Positions 54,883 through 63,204 of a stretch of 64,000 nt of DNA are shown one piece after another. Source of the DNA: Stenotrophomonas sp. BIGb0135 (GTDB lineage Bacteria > Pseudomonadota > Gammaproteobacteria > Xanthomonadales > Xanthomonadaceae); the NCBI RefSeq assembly GCF_024810105.1, contig NZ_JANUDX010000005.1, forward strand, positions 62,001 through 126,000. The letters are read 5' to 3'. The position numbers and the translations under genes were made by a program. Each line of letters begins with the position of its first letter. The stretch's first letter is position 1. Under the pieces are notes generated by a model that worked only from the letters and a program-made list of their open reading frames with translations, had not been told where the DNA came from and did not search any database.

Positions 54883-55248
54883 ATGGCGTCCGCGTTCACC
54901 GATTCCTTCAGCGACTACACCCGCCAGCTGGCCGCCGCGGCCACGCGTGCCCATCGGCTCGCACTGGAAAATGCCGAAAGCATGTTCGGGGTGCAGGTGA
55001 AGACGCTGGAGAAGAACATCACCGCCACCAGCGGGTTCTTCGGTGACATCGTGCAGTCACAGGATGCCGGCACGCTGCAGTCGCTGCTGCCCAAAGGCGC
55101 GCAACTGGCACGTGACAACCTCGCCCGTTGGACCAGCGCCAGCCAGGAAGTGGCCGGGCTGGGGCTGAAAGCCTCTGAAGCCTTCAGCGAACTCGCCCGG
55201 CAGCCGTTCGCGGCCGCCGCGACCCGCCCGGGCAAGACCCGCGGCTGA
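54883..55248 (+). CDS. Phasin-family protein
   Basis: This 121-residue amphipathic helical protein has SFSDYTRQLAAAATRAHRLALENAE, then LPKGAQLARDNLARWTSASQEVAGLGLKASEAF, matching the phasin pattern. Phasins coat polyhydroxyalkanoate granules, although Xanthomonadaceae members also use related proteins otherwise. ATG (MASAFTDSF) was chosen over an earlier in-frame Met inside the AT-rich promoter area. That area contains an inverted repeat (TTGCAATGCA / TGCATTGCA), possibly an operator. No PHA synthase is in the window. Confidence 0.78.
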   Translation: MASAFTDSFSDYTRQLAAAATRAHRLALENAESMFGVQVKTLEKNITATSGFFGDIVQSQDAGTLQSLLPKGAQLARDNLARWTSASQEVAGLGLKASEAFSELARQPFAAAATRPGKTRG

Positions 55249-55295
55249 GCCGGACAACATCGAATTTGCGTGGGTCCCTCCCCCCACGCAATCCC

Positions 55296-55333
55296 AGACC
55301 CGACAGAACCCTCCCTCTGTCGGGTCTTTTTTT
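55296..55333 (+). terminator. Rho-independent terminator after the phasin gene
   Basis: An 11-bp stem (AGACCCGACAG and its complement) with a 10-nt loop is followed by seven T residues. A smaller hairpin precedes it. Confidence 0.88.
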
Positions 55334-55342
55334 GGGCGGCGT

Positions 55343-57259
55343 TCAGGCCTCGGCGATCGCCTGCCGGTGCCGTTCCAGCCACGCCTGGAACATCAGGATC
55401 GGCCACAGGTGGGTGTGCCACTTGCGTCGGCCCGCGCAGAACTCCGTCCATATCCGCGCGACCTTGGCCGCATCGAAGAAGCCTTCGCGGTGCAGCCGGT
55501 GCTCATCCAGCAGCGCGTTGGCCCACGGGAACAGCGGGCCCGCCAGCCATGCGGCGACCGGCGGGCCAAAGCCCTTTTTCGGGCGATACACCAGCCTTTC
55601 GGGCAGATGCCGCGACAGCAGTTGCTTGAGAATCCACTTGTGTTCGCCGCCGGCGAACGTGAGGTTGCCGGGCAGCGACCAGGCAAAGCGCGCCACGGCC
55701 GGATCCAGCAACGGCGAACGGGTCTGCAGCCCGTGCGCCGCACCGGCGCGATCGACCTTGGTCAGGATGCCGTTGCCGAGGTCCATCAGGAAATCCAGGT
55801 ACTGCACGCGATCCGCCGGATCGCCCGCCTCCAGCCACCGTGCGCGATCGGTAAACACCGTGCTCGGCTCGCGTGTGTGCAGCACCACGCGCGCCGGATC
55901 ACGCCAGCGCGACACCCGCAACAGGTAATGCGCTTCCACACTGTCCGCGCCCAGTTCCGAACGCACTGCAGGCCAGCCACCCAGCCGTGCCCGCTCCGGA
56001 TCCGCCGCAGGCCATCGCCGCAGCAGGCTGCGCACCGCCGTGGGAACGCGGGCGTTCCATGCCGCATTGCAGATGGCGCGCTGGTACGCACCGTGCCCAT
56101 GGAACAGCTCGTCCCCACCATCGCCGGTCATCACCACGCGATGTCGATCGGCCACCAGCATGCTGGCCAGCAAGGTCGGCACCTGTGACGCATCCGCGAA
56201 CGGCTCGCACCAAATGTCCGGCAGCGCCGCCACCAGGCTGCCCGCCTCGCTCCGGCGCAGGATGTGACGGGTGTGCCGGGTGCCGAGCCGGGCCGCCACC
56301 TGGTCCGCCCAGTCGGCTTCGTCGTGGCGCGGATCGTCGAATCCCACAGTGAAGGTGTCGACCGGCAGCGTGGACTGCGATTGCAGGACAGCGGTGACTA
56401 TTGAGGAATCCGTGCCTCCGGACAGGAATGCCGCCGCGCCGCCGTCCCCTGGCGTCCGCCGCGCCACCGCCTGGTGCAAGAGCATCTCCAACCGCTCCAG
56501 CGCATCGTCGCTGGACACCGGCATGTGTGCGCGCTCATCGATGGCCGTGCGGATGTCCTCACGGGCGTCCCAGTAGCGGCGACCGCCCGCGTGCACGCCG
56601 TGGGCCTCCGCCCCCGCGGCGCGCATGGCCGGGGTGAGCCGGACCACGCAGCCCGCAGCGACCTTGAAGATGCCCTGCTGGATGCTGTGCGGCGCGGGAA
56701 TGTAGCCAAAGCGCAGCAACAGCGGCAGCGCGTCGCGATTGATCGGCGCCTGGAAGCCGGGATAGCCGTGCAGCGAGGCCAGCCCCATGCCGAACAGCAG
56801 ATCGCCGTGGCACCAGCCGTAGTACAGCGGCCGCGCGCCGACCCGGTCGCGGGCCAGCCACAGGACCTGTTCCTGGCGGTCCCATACGGCCAGCGCGAAG
56901 TCCCCATCGCACTGGGTCAACGTGCGCTGCAGTCCTCGGGCAGCGATGGAGCGCAGCAGCAGCGTCGCATCGTCCTCGCTGGCTCCCGCAGACATCGCAA
57001 ACTCGCGCTGCAGCGCCGCACGGGTATACAGCGTACCGTCCAGGCACAGCACATAGCGCCCGCACAGGGAACGCTGCGGGGACGATGGCGTGCCACCCAC
57101 CTGATGCAATCGCGCCATCGCCACGCCGTTGCTCTCATCGCACCAGGCCGACGGCGCGCGGCCGCCGTGGCGCGACGCCGCACTCATGGCGTCCACGCGG
57201 TGCGGCAGGCCAGCCGAACATTTTCCAGGGCGCACGACGACGCCACAGATACCACTCAT
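55343..57259 (-). CDS. Asparagine synthase-like protein with Ser in place of the catalytic Cys
   Basis: This 638-residue protein has an N-terminal glutaminase-like (GAT) domain (about 1-220: GVVVRPGK, LCLDGTLYTRAAL, CDGDFALAVWDRQ, LARDRVGARPLYYG). A synthetase domain follows, with ATP-binding FLSGGTDSS (near residue 260) and MTGDGGDELFHGHG. The N-terminus reads MSGICG instead of MCGI, so the Ntn nucleophile Cys is Ser. Glutamine hydrolysis may be lost, as in lasso-peptide cyclases and beta-lactam synthetase. GGGAGGAA 8 bases before the ATG is strong. It follows an outer-membrane barrel gene by 84 bp; no lasso precursor or B protein is nearby. Confidence 0.85.
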   Translation of the reverse strand: MSGICGVVVRPGKCSAGLPHRVDAMSAASRHGGRAPSAWCDESNGVAMARLHQVGGTPSSPQRSLCGRYVLCLDGTLYTRAALQREFAMSAGASEDDATLLLRSIAARGLQRTLTQCDGDFALAVWDRQEQVLWLARDRVGARPLYYGWCHGDLLFGMGLASLHGYPGFQAPINRDALPLLLRFGYIPAPHSIQQGIFKVAAGCVVRLTPAMRAAGAEAHGVHAGGRRYWDAREDIRTAIDERAHMPVSSDDALERLEMLLHQAVARRTPGDGGAAAFLSGGTDSSIVTAVLQSQSTLPVDTFTVGFDDPRHDEADWADQVAARLGTRHTRHILRRSEAGSLVAALPDIWCEPFADASQVPTLLASMLVADRHRVVMTGDGGDELFHGHGAYQRAICNAAWNARVPTAVRSLLRRWPAADPERARLGGWPAVRSELGADSVEAHYLLRVSRWRDPARVVLHTREPSTVFTDRARWLEAGDPADRVQYLDFLMDLGNGILTKVDRAGAAHGLQTRSPLLDPAVARFAWSLPGNLTFAGGEHKWILKQLLSRHLPERLVYRPKKGFGPPVAAWLAGPLFPWANALLDEHRLHREGFFDAAKVARIWTEFCAGRRKWHTHLWPILMFQAWLERHRQAIAEA

Positions 57260-57342
57260 ACAGAGATTCCTCCCGCCAGGATCGCGAACAGGCCACCGCC
57301 GGCCGCAGCGGTCGGCGATGGCGATGGCGATGGCGTTGCCGA

Positions 57343-57948
57343 TCAGAAGGCGTAGGACATGCCCACGTTCCAGCTGTTGAGGCGCATCTTCTCCACGCCG
57401 GCGGCCTGTTGAACCTTCTTGTTGGCCGACATCGGGATCGTGTACTCGGCCCGCAACGCGAGTGCGTCGGTCAGATACACGTTGGCACCGAGACTGGGCG
57501 TGGCGGCGAATGTGCTCTGCTTCACGCGCTTCTGGTCCGTACCGGCCGGCGCCAGAATGCCCTGCTGACGGCTTCCCACCGCGAGCTTGCCGAACAACTC
57601 GACATGCTCGCCAACAGGAATCAGGCCTACGCCGCCCACGTTGAAGGAGCGGCTGGTGAAAACGCCTGATCCGGCCTGCCGGCGGTTGCCGATCGTCGTA
57701 TCGAAAGAGGTTTCCGCTGCAAGGTACGGCCCGAAGCGGTAGCCGGCGCCGAGGACGTAACCCTTCTGCGAACCGCTCTGCTTCTGCGCCGCACCGGCTG
57801 CGCCATCGGCTGCCGGCACCTTCCAGTGGCCGTGGACCTTGCCGACGCCGCCGTAGACATAGGCGCCCTCGCGGTCGGCAGGAGAGGCCTGGGCGGTGGT
57901 GGCGACCAGGGCCAACGAAAGGGCAATGAGGGACCGCTTGATGTACAT
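57343..57948 (-). CDS. Outer-membrane beta-barrel protein (OmpA-TM/OMP_b-brl-like)
   Basis: This 201-residue protein has a signal peptide (MYIKRSLIALSLALVATTAQA) and about eight amphipathic strands: YVYGGVGKVHGHWKV, GYVLGAGYRFGPYLAAETSFD, ALALRAEYTIPM. It ends WNVGMSYAF with the C-terminal Phe expected of barrel proteins. The function is unknown. AAGGAG stands before the ATG. An RstA-box-like sequence lies about 100 bp upstream, so the adjacent RstA-type regulator may control it. It is the first gene of a pair with the asparagine-synthase-like gene. Confidence 0.82.
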   Translation of the reverse strand: MYIKRSLIALSLALVATTAQASPADREGAYVYGGVGKVHGHWKVPAADGAAGAAQKQSGSQKGYVLGAGYRFGPYLAAETSFDTTIGNRRQAGSGVFTSRSFNVGGVGLIPVGEHVELFGKLAVGSRQQGILAPAGTDQKRVKQSTFAATPSLGANVYLTDALALRAEYTIPMSANKKVQQAAGVEKMRLNSWNVGMSYAF

Positions 57949-58288
57949 GGGTGACTCCTTGGTTGGGAGTGCACAGCGTGGGTTCGCGGCGAGGGTGTGT
58001 CAGTGCAGCGCGCGTGTGAGTCGCGCAACCGCTCTCGACCGTTTGTAACCGTCGGTAACAGCGGGTGGAACGCGACACTACGGCACGTCTTCCACGCGTC
58101 CGCACGCATGCCATAAGACCGTCCGATCAAGACATCTCAGGACGTGTTCCACCTCGGTTTCACCATGTGTTCGCCCCCACGCAGGCCTCCCGGATGCACA
58201 GGCTGACGGGTACGTTCAGCGCACACCTCGGCTCCCGCTCGTGCTGCCTTAGGATCGCGCCAGGCAGGGAAGACAAGGTAGCGCCGCG
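57949..58288. other. 340-bp divergent promoter region between the OMP and rstA-like genes
   Basis: It contains the RstA-box-like element near 58050 and otherwise no repeats or ORFs I can support. The rstA-like start is preceded by GGGAAGACAAGG, an acceptable ribosome-binding stretch. Confidence 0.5.
58044..58057 (-). promoter_or_regulatory. RstA-box-like operator
   Basis: On the minus strand the sequence is TACCGACGGTTACA. It agrees with 9 of 12 defined positions of the E. coli RstA consensus TACATNTNGTTACA and is part of a GTTAC direct repeat with 10-bp spacing. It lies upstream of the barrel gene and beside an RstA-like regulator gene. Confidence 0.5.
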
Positions 58289-58978
58289 ATGGTTGATATC
58301 GTGCTGGTGGAGGATGACGCGCGTCTTGGCGCCCTGGTCAGCGCCTATCTCGTGCGCCATGGCTACGATGTGGTGCATGTGCTCAGCGGCGAAGGCGCGG
58401 TGGAGCGCATTCCCGGTCTGGCCCCGGCCGTGGTCCTGCTGGATGTGACCCTGCCCGGCATCGATGGCTTTGCCGTCTGCGCCTCGATCCGGCCGCGTTT
58501 CAGCGGGGTGATCTGCATGTTGAGCGCTCGCACCGACGATATCGACCAGGTGCTTGGGCTGGAGCTGGGTGCGGACGATTACATCGGCAAGCCGATCGAA
58601 CCGCGCGTGCTGCTGGCGCGCATACGCGCGCACCTGCGTCGCGACACCGGCCAGCGACGGACGCGTCCGACACTGTGCTTCGGGCAGCTGCGCATCGAAC
58701 GCGATACCCGCGAGGTTACCCTGCAGTCTGGGCGTATCGAATTGACGACGGCCGAGTTCGACCTGTTGCTATGCCTGGCCGAAAGTGCCGGGACGATACT
58801 CAGCCGGGACGATCTGCTGCGCGACCTGCGCGGCATCGGCTTCGACGGCCTGGATCGCTCGATCGATGCCCGCATTTCACGGCTGCGCCGCAAGCTCGGC
58901 GATCTGGGCGAGGTACCCGAGCGCATCAAGACCATCCGGAGCAAGGGCTATCTATTCAATCGAGCCGGCTGGGATTGA
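58289..58978 (+). CDS. rstA: RstA-like OmpR-family response regulator
   Basis: This 229-residue protein has a receiver domain with VEDD (7-10), phospho-acceptor D52 in LLDVTLPG and K101 in GKPIEP. The winged-helix DNA-binding domain contains LRGIGFDGLDRSIDARISRLRRKL and RIKTIRSKGYLF, nearly identical to the same segments of E. coli RstA. It probably acts with the kinase encoded 5 bp downstream and on the divergent barrel/AsnB-like pair. Confidence 0.9.
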   Translation: MVDIVLVEDDARLGALVSAYLVRHGYDVVHVLSGEGAVERIPGLAPAVVLLDVTLPGIDGFAVCASIRPRFSGVICMLSARTDDIDQVLGLELGADDYIGKPIEPRVLLARIRAHLRRDTGQRRTRPTLCFGQLRIERDTREVTLQSGRIELTTAEFDLLLCLAESAGTILSRDDLLRDLRGIGFDGLDRSIDARISRLRRKLGDLGEVPERIKTIRSKGYLFNRAGWD

Positions 58979-58983
58979 ATACG

Positions 58984-60315
58984 ATGGCGCCCCGCGATAC
59001 CGCCATCCACCGCACCGGGCATTTCCGCCTCTTCCTGCGCTATTGCCTGGGTTTCGTACTGGCCTACTTCGTCCTGATCGCGTGCGGGCTGTACCTGTGG
59101 GCGACGCTGACCGAGCAGGGCGAGGATCAGCAGGTGCGCACGCAGCTGCAGGGGATCCACCATCTCCTGCATGCGCGCTATGCCGACACCCCCAAGGCGG
59201 ATTGGCCGCAGCTGACCCGGCTGCTGCAGACGCAGTTCGCCTACCCGCTGCGGGTCATGACGCTCGCCGAGGCACCGCACGTATTGGATCCGCCGTCGCT
59301 GAAGCATCTGGATCAGGGGGGATTGGTGTTGTCGCCGGACGGTCACTTCAGCTACCAGCGCCTTCCCGGCGCCACACAGGTGCTGGTGCTGGGCGATTTC
59401 TCCGAGCCCGAGCAGGCCGATGTTGCCTGGTACGACAGCGAGCGCGTGGATACGGCGGTGATGATCAGCATCTTCATCGTCGCCATCGCGCTACCCCTGT
59501 ATTTCCTGGTCTATCGGCTGTGGCGCGATGTCTATGCGCTGGGGCACATGGCGCTGGCGATCCAGCAGGGAGAGCTGGCCGTCGCGGCACCTGCCGTCAG
59601 TACCCACCTCGTGCGGCCGCTGCGTGAGGCGCTGTCCAGCATGGCAACGCAACTGCAGGACGTGATGGAAGGGCAGCGGATCCTGTCCCAGGCGGTTGCC
59701 CATGAAACCCGCACCCCATTGGCACGAATGCGCTTCGCACTGGCCATGATGCAGATCGGCGACGAAGACCCGGAAGGCGCGGAACTGCTGGACGGCCTGA
59801 AAACCGATGTGGCGCGGCTGGAGCAATTGGCCGCTGCCGGGGTGACCTACGCACAGTTCGGCCGCAGCCCCCGGGTGGCCACGCACCGGCTGGACATTGC
59901 GCAGCTGTTCGAGGCGCTCGGGCAGCGTTTTCCCGCCGCCGGCGACCGCAGCCCCAGGCTCTGCTTCCAGCCCCCTCATCAGCGCACCCTGGTGGCCAAC
60001 CGCGATGCGCTGATGCTGGCGCTGGGCAACCTGATCGGCAATGCACGGCGGCACGCAGTCGGTCAGGTGGTCGTGAGCCTGCATGTCGCTGGATCGGGGC
60101 TGGTCATCGCCGTGGATGACGACGGCCCGGGCGTGGCCCCGGCCGATCGTGAGCGCATCTTCCAGCCTTACGTGCAGCTGCAGCGACACCCCGACGGTTT
60201 CGGACTGGGCCTGGCCCTGGTCCACATCATCGCCACCAAGCACGGTGGCAGCGCGGATGTCTGCGACTCGGTACTCGGTGGCGCGCGCTTCCGGCTGCTG
60301 CTGCCAGAGGCCTGA
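58984..60315 (+). CDS. rstB: RstB-like sensor histidine kinase
   Basis: This 443-residue membrane kinase has two transmembrane helices (about 16-40 and 160-180) around a small periplasmic domain. A HAMP-like linker follows, then the H-box AVAHETRTPLARMRF, N-box ALGNLIGNARRH and G-boxes DDDGPGVAP and GFGLGLALVHIIATKHGG. The domain layout and C-terminal VLGGARFRLLLP parallel E. coli RstB. The partner is the preceding RstA-like regulator. The ATG was set just after the rstA stop; the input signal is unknown. Confidence 0.88.
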   Translation: MAPRDTAIHRTGHFRLFLRYCLGFVLAYFVLIACGLYLWATLTEQGEDQQVRTQLQGIHHLLHARYADTPKADWPQLTRLLQTQFAYPLRVMTLAEAPHVLDPPSLKHLDQGGLVLSPDGHFSYQRLPGATQVLVLGDFSEPEQADVAWYDSERVDTAVMISIFIVAIALPLYFLVYRLWRDVYALGHMALAIQQGELAVAAPAVSTHLVRPLREALSSMATQLQDVMEGQRILSQAVAHETRTPLARMRFALAMMQIGDEDPEGAELLDGLKTDVARLEQLAAAGVTYAQFGRSPRVATHRLDIAQLFEALGQRFPAAGDRSPRLCFQPPHQRTLVANRDALMLALGNLIGNARRHAVGQVVVSLHVAGSGLVIAVDDDGPGVAPADRERIFQPYVQLQRHPDGFGLGLALVHIIATKHGGSADVCDSVLGGARFRLLLPEA

Positions 60316-60330
60316 GCCCCCGCGTGCTGC

Positions 60331-61797
60331 TCAGCGCGCGGCGGGCAACGAGAACACGAACAACGCGCCTTCCCGGCTCTCCAGCAGACGGATGTCACGC
60401 CCATGCAGCTGCAGGATGCGGTGCACGATCAGCAGGCCCAGCCCGCCACTGTCCGGTCGCTGGCTGCCCAGCGCAGGCATCGCGGTGAACAACGTGTCGC
60501 GCCGCTCCGGCGCGATCCCGGGGCCGCTGTCGGCCACGCTGACCTGCACCTCGCCGTCGGCCGCGCGCAGCGTCACGGTGATACGGCCACCTTCGGGGGT
60601 ATGTCGGATCGCGTTGTCGAGCAGGTTGGTCAGCACCCGCTCGATCAAGGCCAGGTCCGCCACCACCGGCGGCAACCCGGGCGCGATATCGGCGCTCAGT
60701 GCCTGCCGGCGCGACTCCGCAGCCAACTCGAATTTCTGGAACACATCCTGGACCAGATCCGGCAGCGAGAACGCCTGCCGGTCCAGCACGACACCGCCGT
60801 GTTCCAACCGGGCCAGCTCGAACAGGGCCTGGGCCAGGCGCCCGACCTTGTGGCTCTGCGACAAGGCGATCGACAGATAGCGTTGGCGCTCGTCGGCGCT
60901 GAGCGTGGCGTCCTTGAGGGCCAGCGTTTCCAGGTAGCCGTGCAGCGAGGACAGCGGCGTGCGCAGATCGTGCGAGATGTTGGCCACCAGCTCGCGGCGC
61001 TGCAGGTCCTGCTCGCGCAGCTGCTGCCACTGCTCGCCCAGGCGCTGGCCCATGTGCCCGAAGCTGTGCTGCAGGATGGCCAGTTCGTCGCGCTCACCGG
61101 GACGCAGCGGGGTCGGCGGCAGTGGCGTGCCGGCGCCGGCGGCGTCCACGTCGAAGGCCTGGATGCGCCGGGTCAGCTGGCGCAGCGGCCGGGTAACCCA
61201 GCGGAACGCCACCACGCCGGCCAACAGCCCGACCGCGGCCAGGATCGCCAGTGACCACAAGGTGGTGCGCAGGGTCGCGTTGGCGGCGATGTTGGCGGCC
61301 AGCACCTCGCGCTGCTCGCCCACCAGCACCACGTAGATGTAGCCGGCCTGGCGCCCCTGCACCCACAGCGGCGCGGCGTTGAAGACCTTGCGCCCGGTCG
61401 CGCTGCGCGGGTCGTCGCCGAGGATCGGCAACGGCTCGTCGCGCAGCAGCGCGCGGACGGGCGCCAGGTCCACGCGGTCGCGCCTGAGGTGTCCATCGGG
61501 CGCATCGTGGCCGAGGATGCGGCCCTCGTCGTCCAGCAGGTACACCTCGACGCTGGGGTTGACCGCCATCAGCTTGCCGAACAGCGCGCGAACCTCGCCA
61601 CCGCGCATGCCGCGCGCATCCATCAGTTCACCGCTGCGCGCGATGTGCTCGGCCAGCCCGCGCGACAAGCGCTGCACGGTTTCCTGCTCATGCATGGCGG
61701 TGCTGCGCATCTGGATCCACATCAGCGCGCCGCAGCACACCAGCAGCAGGGCGCAGAACACCACCGACAGGCGCTGGGACAGGGTCAGCCGGATCAC
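60331..61797 (-). CDS. OmpR-class sensor histidine kinase
   Basis: This 488-residue protein has two transmembrane helices (RLSVVFCALLLVCCGALMWIQM near the start, and LWSLAILAAVGLLAGVVAFRW). The periplasmic domain between them spans about 130 residues. HAMP, H-box ANISHDLRTPLSSLHG, N-box LTNLLDNAIRHTPEGG and G-boxes DSGPGIAP and GGLGLLIVHRIL follow. The G2 region has a shortened F-box. The GTG start overlaps the regulator stop as GTGA. It is cotranscribed with its response regulator and adjacent to a periplasmic MsrB gene. Confidence 0.88.
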   Translation of the reverse strand: MIRLTLSQRLSVVFCALLLVCCGALMWIQMRSTAMHEQETVQRLSRGLAEHIARSGELMDARGMRGGEVRALFGKLMAVNPSVEVYLLDDEGRILGHDAPDGHLRRDRVDLAPVRALLRDEPLPILGDDPRSATGRKVFNAAPLWVQGRQAGYIYVVLVGEQREVLAANIAANATLRTTLWSLAILAAVGLLAGVVAFRWVTRPLRQLTRRIQAFDVDAAGAGTPLPPTPLRPGERDELAILQHSFGHMGQRLGEQWQQLREQDLQRRELVANISHDLRTPLSSLHGYLETLALKDATLSADERQRYLSIALSQSHKVGRLAQALFELARLEHGGVVLDRQAFSLPDLVQDVFQKFELAAESRRQALSADIAPGLPPVVADLALIERVLTNLLDNAIRHTPEGGRITVTLRAADGEVQVSVADSGPGIAPERRDTLFTAMPALGSQRPDSGGLGLLIVHRILQLHGRDIRLLESREGALFVFSLPAAR

Positions 61798-62513
61798 GAC
61801 GCGTCTCCGTCGCCGCCCACCAGCTTGTAGCCACGGCCCCACACCGTCTGGATGCGCTGCGGGCTGGCCGGGTCGCGCTCGATCTTGTTGCGAAGCCGGT
61901 TGATGTGGGTGTTGACGGTGTGCTCGTAGCCGTCGTGCTGGTAGCCCCAGACCTGGTTGAGCAGGTCCATCCGCGAATACACCTGGCCGGGATGGCGGGC
62001 GAAGAAGTACAGCAGGTCGAACTCGCGCGGGGTCAGTTCCAGCGCTCGACCCTCGACCTGGGCGGTACGTGCGACCGGGTCGATGCGCAGCCCGGCCACC
62101 TCGGTTTCACCGGCATCGATGCGCGCGTTCTGCGCCATCGCCTCCACCCGGCGCAGCAGCGCCTTCACCCGTGCCACCAGCTCCAGCATCGAGAACGGTT
62201 TGGCCAGGTAGTCGTCCGCCCCCAGTTCCAGGCCGAGGATGCGGTGCACTTCGCTGGCGCGCGCACTGGTGATGATGATCGGGGTGTAGCGCGTCATCGC
62301 CCGGGCCCGCTTGCAGATTTCCAGCCCATCCACGCCGGGCAGCATCAGGTCCAGCACCAGCGCACTCCACGGCTGCGCCTCGAGCAGGGCCAGGCCCTCG
62401 TCGCCGGTGGCGGCATGGGTGACCTCATAGCCCTCGTCGCGCAGGTGCATGCGCAGCAGGTTGGCGATGTGGACATCGTCTTCGACGATCAGGACACGCT
62501 TGGCGCTGCTCAT
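61794..62513 (-). CDS. OmpR/PhoB-family response regulator
   Basis: This 239-residue protein has a receiver domain with VEDD (10-13), D55 in LVLDLMLPG and K105 in AKPFSM. The winged-helix output domain has ELTPREFDLLYFFARHPGQVYSR and RIQTVWGRGYKLVG. ATG (MSSAKRVLIV) was chosen, with an alternative Met 12 codons upstream. It is divergent from the MsrB gene, and the 148-bp gap includes an inverted repeat. Confidence 0.9.
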   Translation of the reverse strand: MSSAKRVLIVEDDVHIANLLRMHLRDEGYEVTHAATGDEGLALLEAQPWSALVLDLMLPGVDGLEICKRARAMTRYTPIIITSARASEVHRILGLELGADDYLAKPFSMLELVARVKALLRRVEAMAQNARIDAGETEVAGLRIDPVARTAQVEGRALELTPREFDLLYFFARHPGQVYSRMDLLNQVWGYQHDGYEHTVNTHINRLRNKIERDPASPQRIQTVWGRGYKLVGGDGDAS

Positions 62514-62588
62514 CGGTACGGGCGGGCCGGTCTGGGGAATGGCCTGCATTGTCGGCCGATCCGCCCCCGGATGTGTCACGGAAAATTT

Positions 62589-62605
62589 AATCCTGCGTGA
62601 GGATT
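62589..62605. promoter_or_regulatory. Small inverted repeat in the regulator/msrB divergent region
   Basis: AATCCT and AGGATT are separated by 5 bp inside an AT-rich pocket, 57 bp before the msrB start. It could be an operator for the adjacent response regulator or for msrB; there is no consensus to compare it with. Confidence 0.35.
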
Positions 62606-62661
62606 CGTTGACCGGGCCGGGCGCAGCATGGCCGCATCGTATCCAGACCTGGAGATCGGCC

Positions 62662-63168
62662 ATGCGTTACTCCCGTCGCAATGTGCTTGGCATGGGGGCC
62701 ATGACGGCCGCCGCCGGCCTGTTCGGCCTGGCCGCGTGCAGCGGCCCGGCCCCGGCCGCACCGGCCGCCCCGGCCCGTCGCTTCGAGGTGATGCGCACCG
62801 ACGCGCAGTGGCGTGAACAGCTCAGCCCGGCGCAGTACGCCGTGCTGCGCCAGCAGAGCACCGAACGGCCGTTCAGCAGCCCGCTCAACAAGGAACACCG
62901 GCGGGGCACGTTCAACTGCGCCGGCTGCGCGCTGCCGCTGTTCTCCTCCTCCACCAAGTTCGACAGCGGCACCGGCTGGCCCAGCTTCTGGGCACCGCTG
63001 CATGGCGCGGTCGAGGAAGACCGCGACACCACCCTGGGCATGATCCGCATCGAGGCCCATTGCCGGCGTTGTGGGGGGCACCTCGGCCACGTCTTCGATG
63101 ACGGTCCCCGCCCCACCGGGCTGCGCTATTGCATGAACGGCGTGGCGATGAGCTTCAGCGCGGCCTGA
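62662..63168 (+). CDS. msrB: Periplasmic methionine-R-sulfoxide reductase MsrB with Tat/lipoprotein signal
   Basis: This 168-residue protein has an N-terminal SRRNVLGMG twin-Arg motif and LAAC lipobox (C26), suggesting Tat export and lipidation. The MsrB domain has zinc Cys pairs C86/C89 and C134/C137. The catalytic Cys is C157 in RYCMNGVAM, and TGWPSFW is intact. It would repair oxidised methionine in envelope proteins. The downstream CcdA/DipZ-like gene could supply reducing power. GGAG lies 8 bases before the ATG. Confidence 0.92.
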   Translation: MRYSRRNVLGMGAMTAAAGLFGLAACSGPAPAAPAAPARRFEVMRTDAQWREQLSPAQYAVLRQQSTERPFSSPLNKEHRRGTFNCAGCALPLFSSSTKFDSGTGWPSFWAPLHGAVEEDRDTTLGMIRIEAHCRRCGGHLGHVFDDGPRPTGLRYCMNGVAMSFSAA

Positions 63169-63204
63169 GCGCCGCTTTCCCCTGCATCCTGGAAGGATCT
63201 GACC

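Noticed and set aside
55343-57948. Lasso-peptide biosynthetic cluster
   Set aside because: The AsnB-like gene has the cyclase-like Ser at position 2, but there is no B-type protease, no RRE protein and no precursor-like ORF beside it. The neighbour is a barrel protein.
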